From Thamnaconus septentrionalis (lineage: Eukaryota; Chordata; Actinopteri; Tetraodontiformes; Monacanthidae): a DNA stretch of 64,000 nt. Below, in pieces: positions 21,511-32,960 of this stretch. The stretch covers positions 22,306,040 to 22,370,039 of the forward strand of contig CM020504.1 of assembly GCA_009823395.1 (NCBI GenBank), written 5' to 3'. The notes beneath the pieces were generated by a model that made no database searches, was not told where the DNA came from, and saw only the letters and a program-made list of their open reading frames with translations. Position 1 is the first letter of the stretch. Every line of letters starts with the position of its first letter. Position numbers and translations under genes: made by a program.

Positions 21511-23040
21511 CTGCGACTCACATTCAGCTCAGCTGGTGAACAAATGCTGTTGTTAGACGTCTGCGCTCAAGCCCCAGGAGGCTGATTTTTTCGGATTGTT
21601 AGTTAAGTCTTCATGTGTTTCACTGCGCTGCTGCGCTGGAGTGACTTTAAAAAGAAAAAGAAAAAGAAAAAAAAAGCCTGTTTAAATAGCCGAGTGTGAC
21701 TCCGCTATTGAAATGCTTCATGTGATTCAAAGGTTTTTCCATCAGGATTTTTATGATTATTTCCTGATATGATTGAAGCCAATGAGTGAAGTCTGTTTCA
21801 CAAAGCAAAGATATTTTGTATATTTTTTTGTAACCAAGAAGGCCGGGGTCACACACTTATCAGGTTTACGGTGAATGTTGTCCGAACTGGTTTTGAGTAC
21901 TTTGTTAGTTCGAAAGAAAAAAAAAAAAATCAAGACGATGAAAATCACGAGAGAACCTAGATTGCGTGAACCATTTTACATTCTTCTCTATAAAAAGCAG
22001 AAATGTTGCCTTGACATTTGTATTTTAAATGTTGAATAAAGCCTTTCGTGATCTTTGTTCCTGTCCTGGATTTAGGGGAACTTTATCAATTTATCAATTG
22101 ATCCAATTCTCTATACATAAAAGAAAAGATCACGTAAACCCTAACAATGGAGGTAAAAAGTTGGAAAACAGTCATGCAATGCAGTGACTCGACAGTAATG
22201 CATTAAAAATAATAATGGTGGAAAAAAGCAGCTGTAAACGAATACGCTACGGAGTCTCTCGCTGCAGCAGGTGCCACTCAGAACCACATGTGCATGGAAA
22301 AGTGTTTTGGTAAAAAGTAAAGAAAAAAAACAGTGAATTGAGAATTTGAAGTCGTGTATGTAGAGAATTTTGCAGGCAGCTGTCAGGGATGGTTGAAGAC
22401 ACGTCTGTTTGAAAAGAAAACAGCACACCAGATAATTAGCAAAAATATATTTCCGTGCCGTTGACTTTTATTTGAAATATAAATTTGCGAAGCTACAGCT
22501 GTTCGTGCCGTCGAGTCTCTCAGTGCGTTCGGTGGGACAAAGTCATTAGCTGCGTGGCGAAGCAGATCTCCAGCATGAGGAGGGAGACGTTAATCTGGAC
22601 GGTTTATGTTGCGTTTTCTGCTCTGGCAAAAAAAAAAAAAAAAAACTGCTGAATATGAGTGCAGATGGCCACAGCGCTGAGAAATGGACTGATCCACAGT
22701 TTGGGATGTGTGCCGCAGGAAGGCAAGATGACTGCTTGGATGCTGGGCTTGAGCGCCAGTCATGTAGTGAGGATCAAGTCGCAACTCAGAACTAGTTCCC
22801 CATTTATCCGACTTGTTCAGGAGGTTCCACTCGGTCTTCATTCTGTCCTGGAAGCAGGACAATGGAAGGTTTTTTCTTTCCTCCTCCAACACTGTGCAGC
22901 CTTTAATTTGGGCTCTCATCCACCGACCCTGTCTTCTGTTACATAATCTCTCCATTCAGCACTCAGAGACCCACACAAGTCTTGCGCCGGAGAAGCGTAC
23001 ACAGTGTGCCAAGTCATGTTTTATTTTTTTATTTTTTTTT
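21511..23040. other. Non-genic stretch
   Basis: Contains (AAAAG)n-like and poly-A tracts at 21650-21676, 21914-21929 and 22627-22644. Both strands are open across 22590-22955, yet neither peptide resembles a known family. 22080-22102 has overlapping TTATCAATT words. Confidence 0.55.
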
Positions 23041-23185
23041 AAGCCAGCCACCGCTCCATGCAATTCATTGTCTATGGCCGCTTCTCCTGCACAGGGGGTC
23101 AATCTGGTGCTGGAGCCTCTCCCAGCCTCTTTAGGGAGATGGAGTCACACAGGGCCACATTGTGATACACAACCATCTGCATTTG
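23041..23185 (-). mobile_element. Retroposon fragment of the same family as 1035-1188
   Basis: ATTCATTGTCTATGGCCGCT, TCTCCTGCACAGGGGGTCAA, GGTGCTGGAGCCTCTCCCAG and AGGGCCACATTGTGATACAC resemble the reversed form of the abundant fish retroposon. It is more diverged than the copy near 1.1 kb, and no duplication of the target is evident. Confidence 0.55.
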
Positions 23186-24822
23186 GCACTTACAATCAAG
23201 TATAGTCAACCTGAAGTGCAGTCACTTCTGATGCATATATAACATAAAGACGATTGCGCTCGTTCCCACTCCAACAACTGGGTGCACGTTGCAGCGAGAG
23301 CACCTTCAAACGAGTCGATAATCAAGAGCACCGGCGTTCGTTTGGGAGGGAGGTGGGGAAGAGGGGCTGTAAAAGGGACCGAGCGCATCTGTGACGCTGG
23401 AGAGTGAAGAGCTGAGTGCGTTGGGAGAACAGGTGGGTGAGTCTCTCTGTGGGTGCTGGACTGTGAAACAGCTGCCTGAGACGGTGACTCTGACCAAGAT
23501 GGATGGCACGGCGGCTCCGGACGTTGGTGTAACTCTTTCCCCACTGCAGCAAAATTTAAAAAATTAAAAAGAAAAGAGAAGGAGAAAGATACGAAGGGTC
23601 GAGAGACTCTCCGGCGGGATTGTTATGTCTGCGTCCCGATGGTTCATTCATTGAGGAGCTCCAACAGTGACCCAGCGGTGTGGAGCGGAATACTTGTATT
23701 TTTTCGCTTTTTGAGAAAGATACAAAAATTAGCAGCTGTGGCTTATTGGATTCACTAATTGCATGTGTTCATATTATAGAGCCACGTTTACGTGTCTGTG
23801 GCAACCTGGAATACGGATCCACTTTGAAGTTTTTGCCTCGATGTCACAGTTAGGTGCAGTTTACAAAATCCCATGCACTTGGTCTTGACTTACATAGAGG
23901 CAGAGAGTAAAGGGAGCCGTCACCTGTCAGTGTGTCAGTGTCAGTCAGTCGGAGAGTCGCGGACAGACGTCTTGTTCGGAGCTCAGCGAGGCCGTGGAGG
24001 ACAGCGAGGCAGGGCAGGGGGCGCAGGTGCCACAGAGACGGACACGTTGGCAGGGAAGGCAATTGGAACCTACGGTGGTGTGGAAACGTCTGACAAGGAC
24101 GACCGCTGACAGGAATTCCCTTGCGTGCAAGAAAAAGGAATTACAGTCCGTCATAACGCACGTGTTGCTAACGCAACAGGACTCGCTGTGTGGTGCCAAA
24201 CGTCGCAGTGTGAAAATAGCACATGTAGTCAGGTTACAGGGTCGTGACCTTTGATCCCAAACACAGGCTGAGGCCTCAGCTGGTCGGCGAGCGAACTGTA
24301 GTGAGCTCCTGTGCCACAAGGTGGCGTTTTGAAGAAGGCAGTGAAGACAGTGGGGTTGCCGTACTTTCTATAATACATTATAATAATATAATACATATTT
24401 TACTCCTAAGTGGCTGAAGTGCTCCGTGTTACACTTTGTAAGGGTTTGTGGTGTCTGATTGCTTTAAATGTCGAAGTGTCTCTGCTCTCGGAGGATACGG
24501 CGGGTTGTTGCAAATGACATTCAGCTTTTGAAGGAAACACAACTGAGCTAATAACAATCACGACGCTCAGCTCCTGGCGGCGCCAGAGCCGTAACCTCTG
24601 TGAACGGTCCGGCGGCCAGGACGCACAGTGTACGTTTTATTCATGTGCGTCGTTAATAAACACCTGCACTTGCCATCGACACCGCCTCTCTGTTTGTGAT
24701 GTCTCCTTTTAATTTCCGGCCCTGGTTGCTTTTTCCGCCACCGCGGCTCCGTCCCGCCTCTCTCTGTACATCCGGCCAATAGGAAGCAGCTCCAAAGCCA
24801 GGATTGTTTTTCAGTCTGCTCG
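23186..24822. other. Non-genic stretch
   Basis: 23590-23780 is low in repeats with TTCATTCATTG, ACTAATTGCATGTG and AATTAGCAGC words and may be regulatory. 23925-23950 is a short GTCAGT-rich tract. Frames at 23873-24319 on both strands are arginine- and serine-rich without domains. Confidence 0.55.
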
Positions 24823-24861
24823 GCCACCACCACCACCACCACCACCACCACCTCCTCCTCC
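24823..24861. repeat. (CCA)n then (CTC)n trinucleotide array
   Basis: About nine CCA units followed by four CTC-type units. Confidence 0.95.
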
Positions 24862-25017
24862 ACCCGCATCAATGCCGCTGGGTGTCTTCAGCCTGGATTA
24901 TGACAGGAAAACAGAAAATAAAGATGTATAAATAAATGTGATCCGCGCGCCTCCATATTGTTTATTTGCCGGCTTGTTTTCCCGCCTGCGATGCTTTGTG
25001 AACTTGCGAGTCCAACC
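24862..25017. other. Non-genic spacer
   Basis: Nothing recognised. Confidence 0.6.
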
Positions 25018-25049
25018 ACCCCCCCACTCCCTCCACCCTCCCACCCCCC
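25018..25049 (-). other. G-quadruplex motif on the minus strand
   Basis: Five C-runs of three or more (CCCCCCC, CCC, CCC, CCC, CCCCCC) with short loops give a canonical four-run G motif on the minus strand. Confidence 0.7.
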
Positions 25050-25198
25050 GCTAGCGTCGCCACCCACACTCGCCAGCTGATGTGCGGCGAGGCTGCGCTG
25101 GTGGTGTCTGCCGTCTATTTGCTCCCATTCAGGGGGATTCACTTGAGAGGCTGCAGCTCAAATAAATTTCACTCAACAGCCTCGGCTCAGTGGGGACC

Positions 25199-25229
25199 AC
25201 CCCCCATCACCCCCCATTCCCCCACCCCA
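25199..25229 (-). other. G-quadruplex motif on the minus strand
   Basis: C-runs CCCCCC, CCCCCC, CCCCC and CCCC with loops of four, three and one bases. Confidence 0.7.
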
Positions 25230-26658
25230 ATTTCCACCCCACTTGCTTTCTCATTCTGTCACCGCCTCCTCCCTTCTTTTACTCCTTCCATCTGTTTTTT
25301 TTTTTGTTTGTTTTTTTCTCCTCTGCACTTGGTCATTCTTCTTCTCCCCCTCTGTGTTCATTCCACCTGTGCTGGCCTGTAAGTGGACGGCTCGGTCGTG
25401 AGGGATGTGGCAGCACTTCAGTGTGATTCTGGCCACAGCCAACACACACTATGGAAAAACACACACTGGCCAGAAAAAGGGGCTTCAAATGGGTTCTGGC
25501 AGGTTTCTGGAGGGGACAGTTTTTCTGTGAAGTGGAAATCCACCACGTTCGACACTCGCCTGATGTGGATGGAGGCCGTGGTGGCATTTTGTAATCCACC
25601 TGATTCTTCCTGAGTCCCGTGGTGGGTAAACAGTCTGGCCGGTAGATGGCTGTTGTGGCCAAGTGCTCCAGGATGGAGGCAAACAGCAGCAGACAGACAG
25701 ACAGACAGAGGAGGAGACACAAGTGGAGTCAAGAGTCCAACAATGATCAGAGACTCGACTCGACTCCTTTTGGAGTTGACGAGTCGAGACAGATGACAGA
25801 TAACTTGTCAGGTCTTGACCTTCCTTTTGTTGAACGTTCAGCATCTTCATAAGCGATATTGATAAGTTTATTTTCCAATCCAAACCTGAATCACAGTTCA
25901 TTGCACATGGGAGACTCACCCCAGCACGCTTCATCTCGACACCTTTAGAACCACATGGCTGTATATTTTTTTTATTGGTTGTCTTTTTCAATAATCCAAA
26001 GTGGCAGTTCCTTTTACGTTGACGGTGAGAGTCAGACTGTCTCACTATGGAGATGCTCCATTTTTCTCTTCTGCTGGTGTCGGTGTGTCGGTGTCCTTGG
26101 CTACAGAAAGCATCCATTAGGTGGAATTCTTTTCTCACATATGAACTCAACAACGGTTCCATCCATCAGAAAAAGCCTCTATTGACGTGGAGGCTAAGTG
26201 GTGAATGCTTGAACTTTCCCTTTTTATAGCAGGTTTTTTATTTCATGCCATTCATCGCTGACGACAAAGACTGAACGGAGCGGTTCACGCGGCGACCACG
26301 CAGCAACGCGAGTGGCAGAAAGAAATTCAAGCACAGTGCAGATCCCTCTCCATCCTGACCACCCCCCCACCACACACACACAGACACACACACACACAAA
26401 CACACCTCCTCCACCCCTCCCTCCAGCACCTTTGTTTGTTTATTTCTTTCAAAGCTTCCGGCTTCCTGATTATTCACTGAATTTTCAAAATCATGGGTGA
26501 TTCCTTCTGGTTGAGGTTTTTTTCATATTTATTTTTTCCTGCGTGAGGCCCAGACCTACAACTGAACAAACACACATGTGCGCACAGCCGGCACCTGATC
26601 TCGTGTTCCTCCTCTCCAGAAGGAGCATGAATAAAACAGGAGTAGGGAGACTTTGGAG
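25230..26658. other. Non-genic stretch with minor repeats
   Basis: Includes a (CAGA)n tract at 25686-25710, a GACTCGACTC-rich imperfect hairpin at 25752-25790, and interrupted CA at 26370-26405. The minus-strand frame 25485-26162 (225 codons) has no recognisable domain and runs through these repeats. Confidence 0.55.
25752..25790. repeat. Imperfect hairpin in GACTC-rich sequence
   Basis: GACTCGACTCGACTCC pairs with a downstream GGAGT plus CGAGTCGAG after looping out three bases. It matches the GACTCGACTC style of a fish interspersed repeat. Confidence 0.55.
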
Positions 26659-26659
26659 A

Positions 26660-26699
<40 letters not shown>
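26660..26699. repeat. (CTG)13 trinucleotide array
   Basis: Thirteen uninterrupted CTG units, read as CAG on the other strand. Frames that render it as alanine or glutamine runs have no gene context. Confidence 0.96.
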
Positions 26700-26700
<1 letters not shown>

Positions 26701-26707
26701 GACGTCA
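26700..26707. promoter_or_regulatory. CRE palindrome TGACGTCA
   Basis: The full CREB/ATF consensus directly abuts the CTG array in a locally CpG-containing context. An isolated 8-mer can occur by chance in 64 kb. Confidence 0.35.
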
Positions 26708-27610
26708 CCGCCGCCTTTGTGCCTCTGTCTGCGTCTCTGGACTCTGAGGATCCGGCACTAAGGCTGACTGCACTCACAATACACACTTTTTGTCTTTCTT
26801 TCCGCTAACCTGTCTGTGCAAACATGCCAGCAACAAGACACACGCACACTCTCTCTCCCGCCCTGCAGCATCCCTCCCACGCTGCGCCGCAAGTGCAATC
26901 TACAAAAGAGAAGGAAATAAATGAATAACAGGCAATGGTATGAATTACAATAAATGTGCAGCATGCACAAAAATGCATATCTGAGAATATTAGCTGCAGT
27001 AAATAACAACCAAATCTGCACTGCACTGGCCCTGCCAGAAACTCAGTCCTCTGCTGTTCCATCTTAAAAATATTGACACCAGTGGAAGACTGAATGTGTG
27101 TGTGTGTGTATCAATTGCTCTCTTAGCTGGTCTCCAAATCAATACTTGAAAATCTCCAGGGTTTGTTTGCCCTGCTTGTGAGGCAGTTATGAATTCTGAA
27201 GGCTCAGCTGACTGAACCCCTGACCCTGAAAATCGCCCACTGAATAGAAATGAGCACCGCTGCCGCCACAATGTTATTTCATTCTCTGTAAAGGAATGAA
27301 TGTGAAAAAAAAGGTTAAAAACAAACAAACAAACAAACAATCAAAAACCCAATGCAGTGCATTTCGGTGTCTATAATATTTACTTCACCTAGACGACCCC
27401 AATTCTAGAAAAGCCCGCTGGGAACAAAAGTTTTAAAAACAGACTTTGCGATTCAGAATGTTTGTTTCGGTTGCTGCTGTTTTTGAGCTTGAGTTGCTTG
27501 TTTCTCCAGATACAAATTTAGATGTTGTTGTTTTTTTTCTTTTTTTGAATTGATGGAACACAATGAGCAACATTGGATGCATAGTTTTTCCATAGCCTGC
27601 TTCACGTTTT
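26708..27610. other. Non-genic stretch
   Basis: Short GT run at 27096-27108, (CAAA)n at 27320-27340, and T tracts near 27530-27546. No exon recognised. Confidence 0.6.
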
Positions 27611-28245
27611 TTTAAAGGTCAAGTGCGTAGGATTTAGTGCCCTCTAGCCATGAGATCAGAAACTGCAACAGTAAAAAAACAACAACTAATATTTCCGCTG
27701 GTGATGCCTTTCCAGGAATATTTAACATTCTTTAATGTGTCTGTGATATTGCTTTCACCGAATGGACAGGGAAAAGTATCGCAACTTGTATGAGAGAAGC
27801 CTATGATCGAAAGACATGGCGAATAACAGTTGAATCATCAAAGAAGTGCCCCAACGGTCTACGGACTATGGGAGTGACGACGACGAAGACGATATTGCTC
27901 AGCATCAGCTGGACTTGGCACTACTTGTTGCTCTCTGTTTTTCACATTCTTCTTCTGCTGCTGCTCCTTGAGGGGCATCTTGCAACATTTGCTTCCTGGT
28001 TTCTTCACAGTTCAACAAAAAAAGCTGATTGGCTCTTTAATTCACTGCCATCCCTAAACCGACCAGTAGGTTTGCTGTTAGATGCTGGAAATGTGGTTGT
28101 TTGATATTTCTAAGTCAAAACTTTAGCGTTGGAATTGCTAGCGAACTTAAAGTCGCCTCAAAAAAAAAAGAAAAATGTTCAGTGTTTTTGCCCCCAACGT
28201 ACGACACCCACCGGAGGCCAGCTACTAAACACATTCCTTTCAAAA
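27611..28245. mobile_element. Non-autonomous DNA transposon with GTGTAGGATT-type ends
   Basis: The left end TTAAAGGTCAAGTGCGTAGG then ATTTAGTGCCCTCTAGCC matches the terminus AAAGGTCCAGTGTGTAGGAT / TTAGTGGCATCTAGTGG of a common fish element. The right end near 28220-28245, GCTACTAAACACATTCCTTT, is a degraded inverse of it. The interior has no transposase frame. A second partial copy is at 46140-46328. The superfamily is not certain. Confidence 0.6.
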
Positions 28246-28545
28246 TTCATGAAAATAAAATGACCCCTTTTTAGTCCCTTTATGAGCGCTATTGTGTATA
28301 TGTGATGCACCGAACCCTTTGTGCCTCTGCTGTTTATGTGCGTGCGTGCAAAGGATGGTGCGCCCGCTCACCAGATGAGAGGCGCGGAGGGGAAGCCTAT
28401 GAAAGCTTAATGTGCAGCTTCACATTTTAAAAGGAAGTGCATTAGGGCCTCTGTGGCCCCCCGCCAGTCCTCTCACAGCGCCCCTCTTCTCTCCCCCGGC
28501 TGCAGCCCTGCTGAGCTGAAACGCAGACTCAGCCGGGGCTCACTT
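28246..28545. other. Non-genic, low-repeat stretch
   Basis: Contains AAAGCTTAATGTGC and GCATTAGGG words and GC-rich flanks; possibly regulatory. No exon is defined. Confidence 0.5.
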
Positions 28546-28587
28546 TGCCGCCGCCGCCGCCGCCGCAGCAGCAGCAGCAGCAGCAGC
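28546..28587. repeat. (CCG)n-(CAG)n compound trinucleotide array
   Basis: About six CCG units merge into about eight CAG units, followed by GGTGGAATGCGGCC. Confidence 0.93.
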
Positions 28588-29100
28588 GGTGGAATGCGGC
28601 CATGAATGAAGAGAGCGCATTTGAGAGCTGGAGGTTTTTCTCCCCTGTGAGGTTGGCAAAGCGCGGCAGAAGTTGAGCCCCGATGTCGCCGCTAAAACGT
28701 GACCGGAGAGATTAGCAGGGAGCCGAGAGCCGGCGAGAGCTCTGCACCTCGTCCCTGGTCGCCGCTGTGAAGGATGTGGCCATTAAACCCACAGAGCGCT
28801 CCTTTTGTCACCTGCGAATTAGAGAAAGGTGCTCGTGAAACGGACGATTCTTTAATTGTGCAGGTGACGCATGTCTCACTTTAAGGTCAAGCAGGCAGTT
28901 TGCGTTTGACATTTCATCTCCAAGCGGCGTGCAGAATTTCCTTCTGTGTTCATTTCCAACTTTCCGCTGCCCTTTTTTTCTTCCCCTCTCGCTAATAACT
29001 CGGCTTTAAGAGCTCTTATATTATGCGGCTGGTGACAGAGCTGCAATCAAGGAACTCCAGGCTACTGTATTTCTGCGGTTGGAGTACAAGAGGTGTTAAG
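28588..29100. other. Low-repeat CpG-containing stretch downstream of triplet array
   Basis: An ATG at 28602 opens a 23-codon frame beginning MNEESAFESW and stopping at TGA. It is too short and isolated to call. The rest, with CATTAAACCC, GCTAATAACTCGG and similar words, could be regulatory. Confidence 0.4.
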
Positions 29101-30179
29101 GGAGCGTTGAATAATTGCATAATGACCCAGAAAGGGGGAAGATTTACATCCCTGCCATGTGGAACGCCCACATTATAAATGTAGAACCGGGGGCAAGAAC
29201 GTTGCCGTTCGATTCTGAAGGGTCGCCTATGAAATCCCGAGGTTTGCTGGTGTGAGGCGTTTCCACAAAAAGAAGCTAGTAGGTTGGATTAAAGAGGGGT
29301 ATCGGGTGTTTTAATCAGAGGATGAATAACGCCCCTGTCTCTCCTGTAAACCTTGAGATTGACACGTTGGAAGACCTTCCATCCTTTCATCCTGGATGCA
29401 TTGATGCGAGTCTGGGATTCTGAAGCTAATTTGAGTCTTTGACGGCTGTGCAAATATAATACTATGGAGTATTATGGATGTTTTTGATGATTTTTTTCAA
29501 TGACAAAATCAGCTCTATTGTGCACTACTGCAACCTGCGGGGGGGAAAAAAATCAACAGTGTGTGTAACAGTATTTTTTTTTTCTCAAGAATGGCAACAA
29601 TGAAGTGTGACTGTGTCCCTGTGAAACAACGTTGAAAAAAAGGAAACCCGATCTCGTGTTGTGATCCATGTTGGTCCGCTGCTCATTTTGGCGAGTGGTG
29701 TTGCTGTTTCGATAAAAGCCCAGTCGGAGTAACAGCAGGATTCCAACGTCTGTCTGAATCCACCGAGTCCCTTGTTATTGTTGTTTTTTTGTTGCTGTTT
29801 TTTTTGGATAAACGTCCACCTAGTGGTGGAAGGGCCAAACTGCACTCTGAGTATGGTGTGAGCAAAAGGAAAACAAATGCCTCATTTTGTATTTGCTTGC
29901 TTTTATTAGGCCTTCTGTCGGGTTTTTCTGTCGAGAACAGCTCAGGAAGGTCAATTCTCAGCCACTCAGGTCCCATTTGACATCCAGAGGACGTGACAGA
30001 GGTCCAGTTGGCTCAGTAGGATTGATGCCCATCGAAGGTGTGGCGGAAGACGCAGTTTCAGGGGTATTACATTCATCTGAATAAACAAATCCCTATACTG
30101 TATCTCTTGTATCAAGTGCACAGCTAAGTAAGGTTTATTCAGAGGTGACCGCAGAGCTGACGTTTCTGTTTTGCCAAGC
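29101..30179. other. Non-genic stretch
   Basis: 29100-29250 is low in repeats (AATAATTGCATAATGACC and TTATAAATG words). The remainder has A and T tracts; the frames at 29585-29980 have no domain. Confidence 0.55.
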
Positions 30180-31205
30180 TCATTCATGATTTATAATAAG
30201 GCGTCATAAATATTTGATAGTGCTCTACATACATCAGTAGATTGCCTTAATTAGCATCCCTTCATTCAAGCCACTCTCTGCTCTGTAACTGGCTCATATA
30301 TTCTGATATTTCTGAGTAAACTGCTCCATATAATCCATGTCCACGTTCGTAGCAGGAAATAAGCCACGCTGCGCATGATATCGTATCACTTAATAACCAA
30401 CCGAATGAATGCATGCTAATCACACTGCCTTTGCATATATCTTCCCCTCCCTGTCTTTACATTAAGGTAAAGAACTAATTGCATTTTTTAAGTGTGGCTG
30501 ACTCAAAGGCCTCCTTCTTGCCTCCCTAATTAGCATCTTAATTAGTTTCCGATGCCTGTTTATAAATCAAACGTGCCGCTGCGAAACTTGTGGAATAACA
30601 TTCATTCCCATCCACCCCCCCACCCCACCCCCTCCCTCCGCCTTAAATGGTGATTAAGACTGAAGAAGCTGAATAGCCCAGTCCTTCTTTGTCTTCGCCT
30701 GGTAGTATTAGCCTCGCACTCATCCCTTCCCCTCGTCCTGCATCGGCGTACCCCAATTACGGGGAGTCAGCGCAGTTCAATGCAGAACAAAGGCTAATTC
30801 GAGGCATGTCGCTAGCTAATTTGTGACATGCGGGTAGCTCTTTGAAATGATATCACACATAGGCTGTTGGGTGTCATTAATGAGTCACTCTCCACTCTGA
30901 TCTCCTTAGCAGGCTCGCTCCACTCACAGTTGCGCTAGCGTATTACAGCCGGACTGTTTATTGGCTCCAGTAAAAGGTCATTGAAGAGGAGAGGGCGCGA
31001 AAGCAAACTGTCACTCCCCGAGTTTGTTTACTGCCGATAAGTAGCCTTATCGTACTGTAAAATTCCTTTCAGTGTCGCCCCGGCTGTCACTTATCTGAAA
31101 CCGGCAGACAGGAATGCTTTAATTGAGATGGGCTCTCATAATAAACACGGCCTTATCTGTCATGTCTCCTGTAATATTAGTACGTCTTGTGGTATGTAAA
31201 CACGA
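30180..31205. promoter_or_regulatory. Cluster of candidate conserved non-coding elements
   Basis: About 1 kb nearly free of microsatellites and dense in developmental transcription-factor words: CTTAATTAGCATC, GCTAATCACAC, CTTTGCATATATC, CTAATTAGCATCTTAATTAG, CATTAATGAGTCAC, AGAACAAAGGCTAATTCG, CTGTTTATTGGC, GTTTGTTTACTG, CGATAAG and CTTATCG, CTTATCTG. This mix of homeodomain, POU, SOX/TCF, forkhead and GATA cores is what deeply conserved vertebrate enhancers look like. A C-rich G-quadruplex motif interrupts it at 30614-30637. Conservation is not shown. Confidence 0.48.
30614..30637 (-). other. G-quadruplex motif on the minus strand
   Basis: CCCCCCC, CCCC, CCCCC and CCC runs with one- or two-base loops. 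Confidence 0.7.
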
Positions 31206-32099
31206 CGTGCCATTGAAGCCGCGCCACGGGGTGTGTCCGGTGTGGGGGAGGGCGGCTGGTTCTCAATGGAAAGGAAGGCTTATGTGGCTTTAGCAGCCAC
31301 TACAAGGGCTGTTGCATCGGCCTAATTTCACAAAGGTTGACCAAGCTGCGTCTGTCTCTGCTGAGGTTTCGTGGAAAGAATCAGCCCAGTTATGTGATTT
31401 CCTTCCACTGCAAAAACGATTGTCTGATTCTCAAGGATCAGCGCTGTTTGACGCACACAGCCACTGTCTGAGGTGTGACAGGGCAGCGGCAGCAGCTGCT
31501 TCACCCACAGAATCTCTCTGCTAAATATCAGCACTGCGAGCGTCAGTGTTGGTGACCAGACGAGTTTTTTTGTTCTTTTGTCTCGTTGCGCTCGACGCGC
31601 TCTGTAATTAGTGCTAATGCGTCTGGCAGACAGCAAAACAAGTGTCAAACAATGCGTCTGTTCAGAGGTTAAAATCACGGTACTTGGCAAAGGCAGCTGG
31701 CCTCGCCCACTCATGAGACCACACCCACTCAGGAGGCTGGGAGCGTGTCCTGTTTGAATAAAGCAGTCGCTGACCTCGTGTTAACGTAAGCAGTCAGAAC
31801 TGCCTCAAGGAAAGGACACGCAATTACGATGGCCCCCTGGTGGCAGTTTTTGTTTTCTTTTCTTTTTTAAGCAGAGTTACACATCTGCGGTGTGTGGGTA
31901 AACTTTGTGCAACTGTTCTTTCTGCTGCCTCGGCCATGGCAACAAACATGATTGTTTACGAGATGAAGTGGAGTGCCATTTCCAGCAAAATGTCACCAAT
32001 TACTGGGAAATGTCTGTGTCACACTGACCCTAAACTTGTCGGTCGACGGTCCTGACCGCGCTTTCACCTCCGCAGTTGCGTTCAGACAAAGAACTGATG
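31206..32099. other. Non-genic stretch
   Basis: Minus-strand frame 31328-31714 (128 codons) has no recognisable domain. No repeat family is identified. Confidence 0.6.
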
Positions 32100-32315
32100 T
32101 TCCCGCTGCCACTAAATGTCTCTTCTGTAATTAAGATACGGGGGAATTACACTGTGTATACGAGTAATGAAATAGTAAACACCTTGTTGTATGAAGGACC
32201 TTTCTCGAATGTCCTTGGGCTGCTGAAAGCAATTCATTAATGGTCACAGCCAGACGCTTGCGCAGGGCCTTTGTGAAGTGAAGCCACCTGCCCATTAAGA
32301 GAGTCAAGAGGTTGC
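32100..32315. promoter_or_regulatory. Candidate conserved non-coding element
   Basis: Repeat-free block with CTGTAATTAAGATACG, GCAATTCATTAATGGTCACA and CCCATTAAGAGAG words. Judged by texture only. Confidence 0.35.
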
Positions 32316-32499
32316 AGAAGCGCTCGCACTGCCTCTTTTTCCCAGCATGGAAATGTGACAAACAAACCGAGAGCTTTGTCTTGAGACTTCACCTGAGAAC
32401 ACCACAGCAGAGGTCGACCTGGGTGCCAGAATCCAACTCCACTGCAACTGGCAGCTCAGCCCTTCATCCGACTGCATTGTTGTTCCGTGGCGTCGCGCT

Positions 32500-32960
32500 G
32501 AGATGCCGGTCCAAGGCTTTTGTCGCCGCCGTCCGTACGACGCAGGCAGCGCGGGCAGCACTCAGCAGGTTTCATTGCAACGTCAGGATTTCATTGCTGG
32601 TGTTGTCATTTCAAGGCCCGATTCGGTCAGAGCGGCATTGCAGCGATCAGCAAGCGTAGTTGCAAGTTTGATTCCCCGAGTTCTTTCAGCAGTGGATTTT
32701 GGTTCCTCTTCCCAAAGAGGGGACACGCTGGACACGCAGCGTAACTTTCCCGGCTGTGACCCCGGTGGGACCTCAACTTCTCCGACTACTGTACCGCCTT
32801 AGCGCCGCCATCTCAGCGAGTGAGTCGCCGCAGGTGTCCGCAGCGCGGTGAATAAAACATCCTGGTGAAATATTGAAGAGACGCGGCGCCGAACGCTCGG
32901 TCCTGCTCGGAGGCAGCGGAGCCAAGAGGGGCCGAGGCGGAAGCAGGAAAGCGTAAAGTG
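32500..32960. promoter_or_regulatory. CpG-dense patch
   Basis: CpG is frequent (for example GACGCGGCGCCGAACGCTCG at 32880-32899), with several GGC/GCC steps, and the surrounding sequence is not repetitive. Such patches can be promoters of coding or non-coding transcripts in fish, but I find no first exon with a clear donor. Confidence 0.28.

Noticed and set aside
22590..22955. Open frames on both strands, thought to be a transposon-derived coding remnant
   Set aside because: Neither peptide resembles a transposase, reverse transcriptase or host protein family.
25485..26162. 225-codon minus-strand open frame
   Set aside because: Runs through CAGA and GACTC-rich repeats; no family resemblance.
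28602..28673. 23-codon frame starting MNEESAFESW
   Set aside because: Too short and isolated; no evidence of transcription.
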